64,000 nucleotides of DNA from Neopestalotiopsis rosae (GCA_023078685.1 JALGAS010000004.1:5518001-5582000); one strand, 5' to 3'; shown: positions 24,410 through 37,180, numbered from the stretch's first letter. Notes: generated from the letters alone by a model not told the origin. Translations and numbers: made by a program.

Positions 24410-24879
24410 ATGAAACCGTCAAGCACGATACGAGAAGTCTCGTTAGAATCATACTTCAATTTTAAATACACATAATCTGAACTTACCGAATTATTATTCG
24501 AAAACATTGTGTTGTAGAAGTGCCCCTTCTATGATCGTGGCAGCTGTCCGCTATCTGCCAGTCGAGCCACCAGGTGGATCTCGGACGGGAAAGTCCGTGG
24601 ATTCAAAGGTGGATATAGTTACTCCATGGTTGCAATATCGTGAGAATCACTTACACATATTTTGGGCACATGGGCGGTGCCGGCCGACACAAGACCCAGC
24701 AGGAAATACACAAAATTTCTTCTCAAAAAAGACCTGATGCTCAAATTCATTCACTATCTACCAAACTCAATAATTGCGCCTTGATTTGATTCCGAAACCA
24801 TTGTTAATAATGCAAAGAACTCTATAAAAACTCCTTTTAATATCACTCTTTTTTTTCCCACGCACATGACCTGAGTCGC
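24410..24879. terminator. Intergenic 3' flanks of convergent genes
   Basis: About 470 AT-rich bases lie between the HET stop codon and the ADE6 stop codon. T-runs near 24849 would serve 3'-end formation of either transcript, but no precise polyadenylation site can be given. No gene seen. Confidence 0.35.
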
Positions 24880-27800
24880 TTAGCCGACCCATTTCCTGGC
24901 GTTGAGGAACATCTTGAACCATGGTCCGAATTGACCCCACGAGTCCTTGAGATCCTTGGAAGCATAACTGTAGGCGTCCGCCATGATGGTTCTCTCGGGG
25001 TGAGGCATCATTGCCACCACGCGGCCGTCGCGACTCTTGACACCCGCGATACCCATGGGACTGCCGTTGGGGTTGAAGGGGTAGTTTTCAGTCACTCTAC
25101 CATAGTTGTCGACGTACTGGATGGGGATGAGCCCGTCGCTGCTCAGTGTTTGCAGGGTATTCTGGGACGAAAACTCGGCGCGGCCCTCTCCGTGGGAAAC
25201 GACAATGGGGAATGACGATCCGGTCATGCCGTCAAAGAACACAGACGGCTTGTCTTCACGAATTTGCACCATTGAGAATCGCGCCTCAAATTGTTGACTG
25301 GAGTTCTCAACAAAAGTCGGCCAGTGCTCGGCGCCGGGGATGAGGGACTTCAGTCTCGTGAGCATCTGGCAACCATTGCAGACACCCAAACTGAAGGTAT
25401 CGGGCCGCTTGAAGAAGGTCTCAAAGGTGCGGCGAGCATTGTCGTGCATGAGAATAGACTTGGCCCATCCGTTGCCAGCGCCAAGGACGTCACCGTAGGA
25501 GAAGCCACCACAAGCAGCAAGACCACGGAAGCCATCCAGGGAGAAGCCGTCGAGGATGTCTGTCATCATGACGTCTACAGCATCAAAGCCGGCGGCACGG
25601 AAAGCAAATGCCATCTCCGCGTAACCGTTGACACCTTGCTCTCGCAGAATGGCAACGCGCGGCCTGGATCCGACCAAGTTCATGAAGGAAGCCTTCATGG
25701 GCAGGGCAATGTCTGCAGGGTCATAGGTGAGGCGGTATGAGATACCGGGGTCCTTGGGGTCAGACAGTGCAGAGTATTCCTGCTCGGCGCAAGCAGGGTT
25801 GTCTCTGAGCTTCTGCATCTCGTACGAAGTGCTTGACCACCACTGCTGCATCTGAGCGCGGTCCAAGTCTGCGAGCACACTGGATTGGTGTCGAACAATG
25901 AGCGACTGCTTGGTCGCCTGCCTCACGAAACCAATCTTTCTGATGAGGCCAGGTGGCGGTCCGCTGGTGGCGAAACACTTCATGAACTTGGTCTCGTCGG
26001 CCTTCCTGATCTGGAAAACAGCACCAAGCTCTTCGTTGAAGAGCGCCTCAAGCACATCAGATACAGAGTCGGACTTGGCAATGCCGTTAAGATCAATGTC
26101 AGCACCACAACGGCCAGCAAACATCATCTCAGCAACAGTGGTAAGAAGACCACCATCAGATCTGTCGTGGTATGCGAGAACAATATTTTCCTCGTGCAGC
26201 TGAGAAAGAGCATCAAAGTAGTCCTTGATGAGCTCTGTATCTCTAACATCGGGAGCTTCGTTGCCCAGTTGGCCAAGGGTCTGCGCCAGTGCTGATCCAC
26301 CCATTGCCTTGCGACCTTCAGCGAGATCAACGAACATGAGAACTGAGTCTCCAACATCTTCGACGCGGCGGAGCTGAGGAGTCCAAGTGCTGCGGACATC
26401 CTCAACCAGCGAGAAGGCAGAAATGACCACTGTCACAGGGGCTGTGACGCTGTTCGTGTTACCAGTGGCCTTGTCTTTCCAAGATGCCTTCATCGATGTG
26501 GAGTCCTTGCCGACCGGAATGGACACGCCAAGCTGGGGACAAAGTTCCATACCAATGGCCTTGACAGCCTCATACAAAGCTGGGCCTTCTCCAGGGTGGT
26601 TGACGGCTGCCATCCAGTTGGCAGAGAGCTTCACTCGTCGCAGGTCGCCACGAACGTTCTGCTGGTTCTTGATGTTTGCAGCACCCAGGTTCATCAGAGA
26701 CTCCACAACAGCCATGCGAGCAGAGGCGGCCGGGGAGATCAGGGCCAAGGTCGGCTTCTCACCCATGGCCATAGCCTCTCCACCACGGGTCTTCTCGTCA
26801 ATGCCGAAAGACGTCATGGTAACAGCGACGTCAGCGACAGGCACTTGCCAAGGGCCAACAAGCTGGTCTCGTGCGGTCAGACCGCCGACAGACTATACAA
26901 AATTTGTTAGTTCATTACTCTCAGAATTTGGTTCCTGATGAATCAACTTACGCGATCACCAATGGTGATGAGGAACATCTTGGAACCAACCGAAGGCAGC
27001 GTGAACACCAGTTCGGTGGCCTTAGTAATAGATCCAGTAAGATCAGAAACATTGAACTTCTCCTTCAGGCTGTCTGCCGCGTTGAAGGGAGAGAGCGGCC
27101 TCTTCACAGTTTGGACGTCCTTCTCCAGTCTACGACCTGGAGGGAACAGGGCATCCATGGGCAAGTCGATCGGAACGGGGTGCTCAGATGACTCTCGGTC
27201 ACTGAGGATCAACCTGGCTCCACCCTTGGCATCCTTTGAGATGACAGTTCCCACATTGGAGAAGCCGCAACGCTCACGTTGGCAAATCTTGGTGAAACGG
27301 TTGATGCCCTCTTTGTTGACAAGCAGGACATATCGTTCCTGGGCCTCGTTGCACCAAATCTCCAGTGGGCTCATGTTGCTGCCAGATACCTCGACCTGTC
27401 GCAGCTCAAACTTACCACCAAATCCGGCGTCCTTAACCAGTTCGGGCAGAGCGTTGGAGAGACCACCAGCACCAACATCGTGGATCATCGCGATAGGGTT
27501 TTGCTCTCCGAGAGCAACGCAAGTGTTGATGACCATCTGTGCGCGTCTTTCCATTTCAGGGTTTCCACGCTGCACACTGTCAAAGTCCAAGTCGGCACTA
27601 GCTTCTACAGACTGGTTACTGGAGGCAGCACCGCCACCTAGACCAATGAGCATGGCCGGTCCTCCCAGGACAATCACGTGTGCACCATCATGAACATCGT
27701 CCTCGCTCTTGAGGGCATTCTGCGGCCGCACTGTACCAAGACCTCCGGCAATCATGATGGGCTTGTGGTATCCTCGGTAGCCACCCTGCTCAGGCTCCTC

Positions 27801-29073
27801 AGGTGCCAGGAGAGTTCGGAATGTACCCGTAAGGGCAGGTCGACCAAACTCATTGTTGAATCGAGCGCTTCCAATAGGAGCTTCCAGCATGATGTCCAGA
27901 CTGCTGGCATAGTGGGCCGGCTTGTTGATGTCCAATTCCCATGATCTCTTCTGTCCTGGTATCAAGAGGTCGGAAACCCAAAAGCCAGCAAGACCACCTT
28001 TCGTGGTGGAGCCTCGGCCTACAGCGGCTTCGTCACGAATCTCACCACCGGAGCCTGTAGCAGCACCAGGGAAAGGCGAAATTGCAGTAGGGTGGTTGTG
28101 AGTTTCGACCTTGGCAAGCATGTGGACGACCTCCTTGGCCAACTTCCAAGAACCCGAGTTGTAATCTGGTGCCCAGTAGTTGGCCACTTCACCCTGCACA
28201 ACTGCAGCATTGTCACTGTAGGCAGAGACGGTGTAATCAGGCGTCGTCTTGTGGGTGTTCTTGATCATTTCGAAGAGACTCTTGTCCTGTCGCTGGCCGT
28301 CAATGGTCCATGCTGCGTTGAAGACCTTGTGTCGGCAGTGCCTGCAGAAATACAGTCAGATACAGGGCAATACATCAAAATGGGCGGGCATTGGCGCCTT
28401 ACTCAGAATTCACTTGGGCAAACATGAACAATTCAACATCGTGAGGGGGTCGGCCAAGCTTCTGGAAGACTCCAACCAGGTATTCCATCTCGGCCTGGTC
28501 AAGACCCAGTCCCTTCTTCTTGTTGTAGTCTTGGAGCGTAGCAAGAGGTTCTTGATCACCGGAAAAGATGTCAACGACGACAAGAGGAGACTGTGCGCCG
28601 GCGCTGAACATGTCGACGGTGCTCGGTGGCTCGAAAGTAAGGGATTCGGTCATGCGATCGTAGATGACATCACGGAAGGTCGAGGCCTGTTCGCCGCTAA
28701 AGGGCCCATCAAATTGAATGGTAATGCGCTTGCCCCTTTCGACGCGGTTTACGGTCTCTCTGAGACCGCAGACGTGGGCAATGGCAGTGGCCTTGGAGCT
28801 CCATGGCGAGATGGTGTTTCGGGGGGTAATGTAAATGTTCAGGGAGTTGTTGGCATCCTGGGCAGCGGCGGTATCATTGGTGTAGTCCAAGTCAAGAAGC
28901 TGCTCAACCTGGTCGCGGCCAGACTTGCCGGCAGCCTTGAAGTCGACGTAGTACAGCCAGTGGCCGCTGATGTCGTTGACCTTGACCTCGCTGAGATCGT
29001 TGATGCGGGCTAGGAGCTTTTGGGCTTCGGCAGTCGTGAAGCACGACAAGCCAGTTAAGACCTCGTGCGACAT
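24880..29073 (-). CDS. ADE6: Phosphoribosylformylglycinamidine synthase
   Basis: Cytosolic enzyme of purine synthesis that converts FGAR, glutamine and ATP to FGAM. Exons 29073-28403, 28341-26952 and 26892-24880 encode 1357 residues, the normal size for the single-chain eukaryotic enzyme. Both joins fit the family: AQVNSE-HCRHKVFN and IGDR-SVGGLTARDQ. Order of parts: PurS-like N-terminus, a linker ending HCRHK, a first synthetase half with VETHNHPTAISPFPGAATG, GGLAGFW and HDVGAGGLSNALPEL, a second half with PVGKDSTSM and HDRSDGGLL, then a class I glutamine amidotransferase. That last domain has GGFSYGDVLGAG, the nucleophile Cys in LGVCNGCQM, SHGEGRAEF and the His/Glu pair of MMPHPERT. ATG 29073 starts MSHEVLTGL. 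All key residues seem present. Confidence 0.97.
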
Positions 29074-30446
29074 TGCTGAGAAATTGGAGGAGGGGGTCTC
29101 CTTCCAAAGCAAGAGAGTTTTCGTCTCGGGGAGAGGTAGAGAGAGGCGACTCGTGATGAGTGTTTGCGACTTTGCAGAGTCACCATCAAGAGGAAGAGTT
29201 GAGCCCCTCCATCGGCGGGCTGGGGAATTTTATTTCTCTTATCGAGCTTATCCGATGGCGGGGTCTTCAGGCAAAGTGGAACCATTCAGTCATAATAATC
29301 GTCACATTCTCAGTGATCTTTTTGTCAATTATTCCGCATAGTAGAGATTGGACCGAAAATTTCAATTATTGAAATCGCAGAATAGATCTGATCTCTAAGA
29401 TTCTCATCCCACACCTGAAATATCCATTCCCATCGGTACTGCTGCCATACTGTTGGAGGAATATGAAAAGTCTACATTGAGAACATGTACGAGAGTCAGC
29501 CTTAAAAGACCAACCTTTCACGATCGTCCCATTACCCATCCACCGTCTGGTCTTAGCGTTGAATATTAGCGAGATCGGAAGAAGTCGAAGAGAAAATTTG
29601 CGTGATTGATTTTAGAGGACTATGAACAAAGGTAATACATAGATACCATAGCTGGAGTACGCCCTCGTTGATCACGCTTCTTAGTACGACTAGAATGTTT
29701 ATCATGTAAGTGGGTGACTCATGTCACGCCTTGAATGTCAGAGGTTTCGCGATAGAGACGACTTCTGATTCTTCGGCTCTGTAGAAGGTTCCCGACAATC
29801 TGGAACAGCTGTTCAGTTACTATACCAGAACCCATCCAGCAACGTGGGCACTGGCAAGGTAAACAAGACGATAAAGTTTCCTAGCTAAACCTCAAACTGT
29901 CCATGGTGTCTTAAACCAAGACCGAACTTATCTGTGGCAGTTATAGCTCTGAACTCTGCCAAGTCTATTCGAGATAGTACATAGTATCGAACACAAGTCA
30001 ATTGGAAACCTCAGCCCTACAGTCAAATCCAGCCAGCCAGCTCACAGCTAAATGGTCAGTACGTAGCAGCAGCTCGCAATGTGCTGGACGTTCCGGTGTT
30101 CCCCACATCTACGTTACATATGTATTTGCAAGGTCGTCCTGAGCACGGACCAATCGTCCAGGACACTCTCGGCGCCGGCCAATGATCGACTTTGAGGCGC
30201 GGCCCCTAAACCAAGCGATCCCTAAAGCGGAACCCAAGTAAACAAATCCCCCGCGTAGTTTGACCAAGAACCGACCCTGAGTCCCTGACATCACCCTTCC
30301 ATTTTTCCACTTCTGAGATCATTGCACTGGCCATTGACTGGTCCTTCTAATTAATAGTTGAGTCGCTGCTGACTTTGGGCTTGGCTGGCTCAAGTTGGAC
30401 ATCATTCTTCCTCAAGAGATCCGATACCATCACCACAACCGCCACC
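29074..30446. promoter_or_regulatory. Divergent intergenic region upstream of ADE6
   Basis: About 1.4 kb separates the start codons of ADE6 and the basic Ser/Pro-rich protein gene, so both promoters lie here. No coding frame is supported. Adenine-regulated sites could be present but I cannot place one by eye. Confidence 0.4.
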
Positions 30447-32789
30447 ATGTCGCCGCCCAGACGACGGTCCGCTCGTATTGCGAGCGCATCCAAGGTATGT
30501 AAACAAACAATCGGCTGACCGCCACGCCACCCGCGCATCGCGCAAACGGCATCAGAGACATTTCAACCACCACTCGCGGATCGCTAATTGATTTTTTCAC
30601 TGCTCCAGAACACAAAAGCTTCCACTCAACCCCGACTTGGCTCAGTCATGGAGGGAGAAGAAGAACCTACCACTCAGCAACCCCAGAGCCTCGACGCCAT
30701 CATGTCTTCACCTGTGCCAAAACCCACCACTCCGCGCAGCGTAGCTCCCATGAAGCCCGCCATGTCCGAGATGCATCCCAGCAGAGTCCACCAGACCATG
30801 GCACCTCCGTCCTCTGGCCTCAAATTCGGATTTGTCGACATCAACGCCAACGACAAAACCCGCGAACAGCCTTCAGGCATCACCCAGACCACGCCATCCA
30901 AGACGCCGCGCGCCCCTTCTACTGATTTTACTTTCCGCGTCGCTAGTCCCGCGACTAATGAGCTGGGTCTTGGCCCCGAAGCGCAGCGCATGATGGACGA
31001 GCTGCGCGAACAGGCAGCCATACACAAGGCCAGGATCACCGCCAAACGCGAACAAGAGAAGGCCGAGAAGGAAAAGGACAGCCAGGATCCTCGAAAGATT
31101 GCTTCAGCAAAGGGCAAGATGGGACGCTTTAGTGACGTTCACATGAAGGAGTTCAAGAAGATGGACTCGATTGGAGCCCCTAGCAACTTTACAGTCCCCA
31201 AAGCGTTCAGTTTTGCTACTCCCCGCAAAACTGGTATGAAGCGGAGCCAATCCAAGGCCAATATCGACGAACCGGCATCCACTTCACGCAAGGCCCCTGC
31301 CACAAAGCTCAACCCCAAATCCCACGAGAAGCCAAAGGACAGACCAGAGATACCCGCAAAGCGCGTCAAGCAGCGCGTCGATGATGATGCGTCGTCTGCC
31401 CGTCCAGTCTCGCGGGACGGCAGCAATATCCCCCGACCCAAGAGTAGCGGCAATGACTCTGTTCGAAGTGGCATTCCGCGCTCACAGACCACGTCAAATC
31501 TCATGACTCCGAATAAGGCATCTGCTGCTAAGGGCGATCTTGGCAAGACCACATCCTTCACTTTGATGAAATCATCTACCAAGCCCGACTTGGCTTCATC
31601 AGCCCAGCCTTCTACCAAATCAAAGCTGGGCGGTCTCATCAGGTCGCCTACTCGAGCCGACCTGTCATCTCTGCTCAAGTCCCCCGGCAAAACGGGCCTT
31701 GGCGGCAGTCTCAAGAAATCTGCTACAACCAATAGCTTGGGTACCTCGACGAGTATTCCCGCATATGTTCAAACACCTGGGCGATTTGATAGAGTGAAAT
31801 CGATCCTTAAGAGACAAATGAGTACATCGAAGCCCAGAAGCCAGCTGCCGCATTTTGCTGCTAGCACCACGACACAACCTCCTAAGACACCTGGCAAATC
31901 ACAGAAGGACGCCCCGGCTGTTCCAATGACAACGCCCGGACAAAGAATGCTGAAGCATGTCGAGTTCACTCCCGACACCAAGCAGGCTAGCCTTAGCCAG
32001 AACTCACCGTCGCCAATGAAGTCGGCTATCCCGAGATCCCGGTCGTTTAAGAGTATTCCTGCACCAAACTTCCAGTCTCTGTCCGCCGCAGTCAGTGTGA
32101 AAACCCCCACAGACGAGGTTACCTACCCCGATCTTTCTGCTTATCAACCAAAGTCCGAAGAGCAGGAAACCGAGGAGCCCAAGGTAACCGACGATGCTGG
32201 TGAGGCCAGCTTGCTGCCTGAGGGTGTTCCGGGAACCTTCACTTTCCGCAGTGATCACACGATTCGTTTCCACAGCACCTCTCCTAATGGCTTTGGTGGT
32301 GCAGCCGGACAGGCAAGTCTCCGCCAAGTCAGAGCTTCTGTCGGCCCCGGTATCAGCATGCCTGGAGCCTTCCCAACCGTCAACGAACCAACATCTCCCA
32401 ACAAGGAGAACAAGGATCCTGGTGTGATCAGCGGCATCGCTCACGGCATGTCGAACAAGAAGCGACACCGGGCTGTCTGGGAAGATGAGGAGGTCAAGAC
32501 TGGCATCTCTCATGGGCTCTCGAACAAGAAGCGCGGCCGAGCAGACTCGGATGACGAGCATGAACAGGATGAAGGGGCACCACGTACAGCTAAGAAGCTT
32601 CGCAAGAACCCGGCAGTTGCCGAGGGTCAGGCACTTGTTGCTCCGAGACTCATGGGAACCCCTTCTCCTCAGAAGAAGTTTCAATCACAGCAAAGACTCG
32701 CCGGCCCATCTGGAACGCCCAGTCCGCAGAAGAAGGGAATCAGCCTGAGCCGCCTCAATATGTTGGCTCAGCCCAAGATCCGCAGATAG
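30447..32789 (+). CDS. Basic Ser/Pro-rich conserved protein, chromatin- or microtubule-associated type
   Basis: I do not recognise this gene with certainty. Exon 1 (30447-30494) encodes MSPPRRRSARIASASK after a textbook GCCACC start context; exon 2 (30609-32789) continues in phase for a total of 742 residues. The protein is basic, mostly disordered, and dense in Ser-Pro/Thr-Pro sites with KTP or RSP contexts, as in cell-cycle kinase targets. A predicted helix covers about residues 130-190 (MMDELREQAAIHKARITAK, then MGRFSDVHMKEFKKMDSI). Two similar basic segments occur near the end, IAHGMSNKKRHR and ISHGLSNKKRGR, each followed by acids, and look like nuclear localisation signals. The C-terminus repeats GTPSPQKK twice. 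Nuclear or spindle localisation is inference from composition. Confidence 0.75.
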
Positions 32790-33469
32790 TGAAATAAGTT
32801 GGAGGAAGGATATGCATTTGGCCTCCGCGGATACCCAGGCCCGGACTTTTTGGCTATGTCACAACCCATTCGGGCCCGTGACCTGTTGATGGAATTGGTG
32901 TTTCTGATCGCGTTTGGATGGCGTGTCCACTTTTTAGACACTTTCAATGGTTTTGCTCCGGTTTGAGCTGGTTGATTTGCACATGTTGTATGAGTACAAA
33001 AAACAGGAGTTCGGATGCTCATTTGTATTGCAAGGTCCGGGGCGTACGAGGGAAACATTTGATCATGACGTTTGTATTTGCAAATAATACATCGAGATAT
33101 TCTTTGATGATTCTGTGGACTGCAGCTCGTGACCGTCGAAAGCAGCCTCATTCGTACCTAAACATATTCACTGGCAGCTCTTTCCCATGATCCTTCACAT
33201 GGCATGACCATTTCTGGTAAGCACGTTTTAGGTGATGTAATCAAGTTTCCGATTTTATGCAGCATGTGTAGCTCTACCCGATGATTAAACAACCTCTCTG
33301 AATCGACTGTTCTAAAGATCACTGTGTATCTTCTACATTCACTATCCTGTCACTGTCACCCTCTTTCCACAAGACGTCTGCACTGATAGCATTTATAGCC
33401 TACCACCACTGGGACGCCCCAACAGACAGTGCTGAAACGATTGACCGCTCTTCATTTGCAGCATTGTTC
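32790..33469. other. Intergenic, 3' flank and promoter
   Basis: A 680-base gap between two genes on the same strand. It contains the 3' UTR of the upstream gene and the promoter of the LIM-type gene. No further gene is supported. Confidence 0.45.
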
Positions 33470-35146
33470 ATGGCAGCACGCCCCAACTTGTTCACATGTA
33501 CATTCTGCTTCCATCTCGTCAACGGCCCTCCCCAGGTCCTGGGTCGTAGCGTTCGTCTCGCCTGCGATGCCTGCTACAATGTCATCCTGGATCTCGCCAT
33601 ATGCTGGGTATGTGGGGAAGTTGTCTACCGCGGCGAAGAATGTGTCAGCTTGGGCTAGTGCTTCTGGCATCGTGGCTGCTACGGTTGTATTTTCTGCGGG
33701 AGTAAGCGAGTCGTACAGGGCCCGTCTCTGGCAGAAGTTTTCATCGACCTACACTTTTGCGATGTGGTTGAACAAACACAAACCGATGTCTATAAGGGTC
33801 CGGGGTCAACCGCGGCAGCCAGGGAAGTCGAGGAGATTCCCATGTGTGCGAACTGCATGATAGGAGTTGAAGAGGACAATCCTGAGACAGTCGTCCAAAA
33901 AGCCATCAGGAGAGTGGAAAGAACAGATGCAGGCCTCAGCCGACAACGATGGGAGAGACTAGCTGCCACGAAGGTCGGCAAAATCCAACAGTCCGATATC
34001 AGGGTCCAAAGACCCACGACATCACCCTCTGCTGCACAGACGCTTCCAGCAGTGAACACTGGCCAAGACGGCATTGTTGACTATACCAACAATCATGACT
34101 CTTGCATCGCTCCTCTCGAGTCAACTATATACGTGAACATGAAAGACCCCGTCGGCCTTCCAGCTTTCAAACCAAACCCTACAAAGCCGATCCCACAGCA
34201 AATGCTGCCCCCTTGGATGAAGATGCTTCCGAATCAGCGAGAGACTGCTCAAGAGCCAAGATCTCGCCCTCACCCCATTTTGAACGAACGGTTTGAAATG
34301 AAGATACTGGATACATTTCCCAGCCCGATCATCGAAGAATCAGAGACGATCTGTCCTGCGGCTGCGCAGACACCTACTCTTATTCTTTCGCCGCATGCCC
34401 AAGAAAGAATTGCGAGGACAACAGGAGATCAGCCTCTCTCTATTTTCAGCCCAGCAACTGCAAGAAGTCCCCCAATCACGATTCCGCAGGCGCGTGGGTT
34501 AAAAATCGTCAGTACAGAGTCTCTGCAAAGACCGTCCAATGTCAGTCGAAAGAGCACTGGAGACGATTCCAAATCTTTGCAAGGGAGTGGCATGACCTCT
34601 TTTTCTACTTCGCCACAACATACCCCTTCAAGAACGGCCAGCGTTCAGTCAGAAGCCTCCATAGTTTCCAACTATTACAGTCGGTGCCCCACAGGGTCTC
34701 CAGACATGATTAATCCCAATCCACTTCATGTGGGAATGCGGACACCCTCGCCCTTTTCACAAGTCACCGCATATATGAAGGCCAAGATTGGCCGAAGCTC
34801 ACCGCCTCGAATCAAGCATAAAACCGATTCCCCAAAGTCAAAAAGGTCCGATGACAACATCTGGCGGGTGAATACGGCTAGTTTGGCTGTAGCTGGTCGC
34901 GGAAGAGTAAGACGTATTGGTAACCAGCAGCAGCCACCAGATGAACCATCGAGACGAGACAGTGGTCAATCACGACCAAGCGTCGAGTTCACCAACAGAA
35001 CAGTCAGTCGACTTTGTGGCTCTCCACGGATAGAAGAACTGTCCCAAGGGGCAAAGGTTGTTCAGACTCGGGGAGACCTTAAAAGGAACACTGCACAGGG
35101 GGACTTGTGGAAGGTCTTTGGTAGGGGACAGAGCAGCGCCACGTAG
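33470..35146 (+). pseudogene. LIM-type zinc protein gene with an in-frame TAG in the LIM domain
   Basis: From ATG 33470 to TAG 35146 the frame is open for 559 codons except for one TAG at 33656-33658 (codon 63). Both sides belong together. Before it come CTFC, CDAC and CWVCGEVVYRGEECVSLG; straight after it come CFWHRGCYGCIFCG and later CANC. Combined, CWVC plus HRGC, YGC and IFC have the spacing of a LIM domain, which binds two zinc ions. Related fungal proteins, as I recall them, have Trp at the stop position, so TGG-to-TAG is the simplest explanation. No intron fits: removing the TAG would need one of about 17 bases or would delete zinc ligands. After about residue 150 the protein is polar and disordered. 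It may be a recent pseudogene, a readthrough case or a sequence error; restarts downstream would lack the LIM domain. Confidence 0.75.
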
Positions 35147-36245
35147 AACTGTCGCCAAACTCAAGCAGTTTACATTGAATATATCTTATCCAGTATGTAT
35201 CCAAACGAACTATTTGCCCCAAAGCCCCTGATGATATCTGTGCTTTAGTGTCGTAAACCTCATCGTCAAGTACGGTACATCTCCGACCACGTCGCCATGC
35301 CCCAGCACACGCACTACAGCAGCCTCAAACCTTAGACTCTCGGCCCTCCGTGCCATGAAAAGCTTGTTGAAGTCTAAAATTTTTGATATAATATTTATCT
35401 AAATAAACAGAGATATTGCTAGCTGGGTGGGATACTCGTTTGACGCGCGTGACTTTCGGAGAGCATGCCTCAGGTCGATCCAGGTTCGATTCCCGGAACA
35501 GCCAGTATCTTTATTTTTGGTCTTTCTAAATTTCTCTCAGTAATCACTAGTTGACAGCAAGTAGAAGACCTCGGAATAACATTACTAGAAACGACATATG
35601 CTTCTCTTAGTCTCCATACATTTTGTGATAATTATGGAGGCATGGATTTAACACTGAGCTCTCCAGCCAAGATGTGCTAGTACAATATTGATAGGCATCT
35701 ACTTGAATATTCTTGTTTGGAACAAATCCAATCTTTGATGCGATTAGGTGCCAAGGGATATTATTTAGAGATTGCCAATTCAGACTGGATTGTAATGTGG
35801 TTCCCTGGACCTCAATTATGCCCTCACTGGTGCTACGTCCTGCTATCAGCTGGGTTGTCATGATTGTTGAAGTCGCAGTACAGTTGAACAATATAGATCA
35901 AGCAGTGTGAAACTGTGTAGATATCGCGTCTTGAAATACACAATACGATCATAAAATTGTCCAATTGACATGTGAAGGATAGATGGTGTCACACCCCACC
36001 GAACAATTGTAGAATCTGGGGTAAGTGACTGGGTAGGTACCTTGCACTAGCCAGGGATTTTGTGCCCAAGTCTCAGTGAGCCGCAACTTTTTGGGGGCGC
36101 CAGGCATTGTTCCAACCCCCACCTCCACCTCCGACATCAGAGCTTCAACGCTCACTGTATCTACCTAGTCACCATACCTGCCTCGGCTCTCTTTCACCCA
36201 AGTCCGCCTCATCAAAGACAACCGCTACACGAGAAACGCGCAAAA
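35147..36245. other. Intergenic, AT-rich, contains a pol III-like element
   Basis: No protein gene is supported. The one notable element is the tRNA-like sequence listed separately. Around it the DNA is AT-rich. Confidence 0.45.
35418..35505 (+). other. tRNA-like / pol III promoter element, degenerate
   Basis: The sequence ggttcgattcc (about 35483-35493) is a perfect B box. It sits in a T-arm-like stem (ccagg / cccgg, four of five pairs) followed by aacagcca and then a T-rich run. Upstream, tagctgggtgg is close to an A box. The 5' acceptor strand does not pair well with the 3' one (about four of seven pairs), and no clean D-arm forms. I read it as a decayed tRNA or a tRNA-derived SINE head rather than a working tRNA gene; an intron-containing tRNA is not excluded. 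Confidence 0.35.
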
Positions 36246-36794
36246 ATGGCACCCATGGCACCCGCAAGTCACGATGAGTTGGAAGGTATGCTGAGATTAA
36301 GCCCTGCCAAGATGATATAGTGGAAACAAACTGCTGACTGCTCTCGCATCTTCCCAGCCCAGCTCAAGGAGTCTATCCAGTCCATGTACAACATCCTCGT
36401 ACAGACGACAGCCTACGACACGGCCGCGGCGTCGTCCACCTCGTCCACATCGTCGTCGCGCCCGTCGCGCGACGTGCTGGCCGCCGAGATCAAGTCGCTG
36501 CAGCAGTCCCTGCAGGCCATCCACCGCACCGCGACGACGCCCTCGCCCGAGCAGAGCCTGCCGCACGTCCCGCCCGAGCTGATCCAGTACGTCGAGAACG
36601 GCCGCAACCCGGACATTTACACGCGTGAGTTCGTCGAGCTGGTGCGTAGGGGCAACCAGCTCATGAAGGGCAAGCAGTCGGCTTTCCGTGGCTTTCGCGA
36701 CGCCCTGGCCGACGAAATGTCCAAAGCCATGCCCGAGGTCCGCGAGGACGCGCGGCGCATTGTCGAGGCTACGGATTTCCCGCCCGACTCGTAG
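36246..36794 (+). CDS. MED10: Mediator subunit 10
   Basis: Nut2/Med10 of the Mediator middle module, which links activators to RNA polymerase II in the nucleus. Exons 36246-36285 and 36358-36794 encode 158 residues. The intron (GTATGC...CCCAG) joins HDELE to AQLKESIQSMYNIL. Family signatures are the first helix with VQTTAYD, a Ser-rich insert, DVLAAEIKSLQQSLQ, then PPELIQYVENGRNPDIYTRE and FVELVRRGNQLMKGK, which are highly conserved, and a final helix ending EATDF. Two Met codons (residues 1 and 4) start the protein; the first is used. The gene converges on the next one with about 390 bases between stops. Confidence 0.95.
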
Positions 36795-37180
36795 AGAGAT
36801 GGTGCTTCGAGTGAGGGCGCTTTGTGGCTGTTTGTTTGATCTTAGATTGAAGTTTTTGGGCATCAAGACTTGGCGAGGCGCACAGGGCATATGGTAGGGA
36901 CATGATACCCTTACATTCGAGCATTTTAGAGGTGTAACAAAAGACAAGGTTGCTTTCACTGGTATGAAACATATCTCGAAATCAATATTGCTTGGTTTTT
37001 TAAGTCATGAGTACATGTGATGGGAACCACAAAAGCGCCGGCTATGAATCTTTGACCTCCACGATCACACTCTTTGCAATGGATTCGGCTGTACACGAAA
37101 GCCCCGAATCATGTAAACCAAACTCCTCTAAAAATCAGAACGAAGGAAACTCAGAAGGAAGCGGCAGGCAGTCGTGACAT
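36795..37180. other. Short convergent intergenic region
   Basis: Contains the 3' flanks of MED10 and the conserved hypothetical gene. No gene or repeat seen. Confidence 0.5.

Noticed and set aside
24931..28427. Several plus-strand frames of 80-250 codons
   Set aside because: All are shadows of the ADE6 exons, whose domain order and catalytic residues are clear.
28249..29013. A 254-codon plus-strand open frame
   Set aside because: It overlaps ADE6 exon 1 antisense and spans its intron; composition fits a shadow frame.
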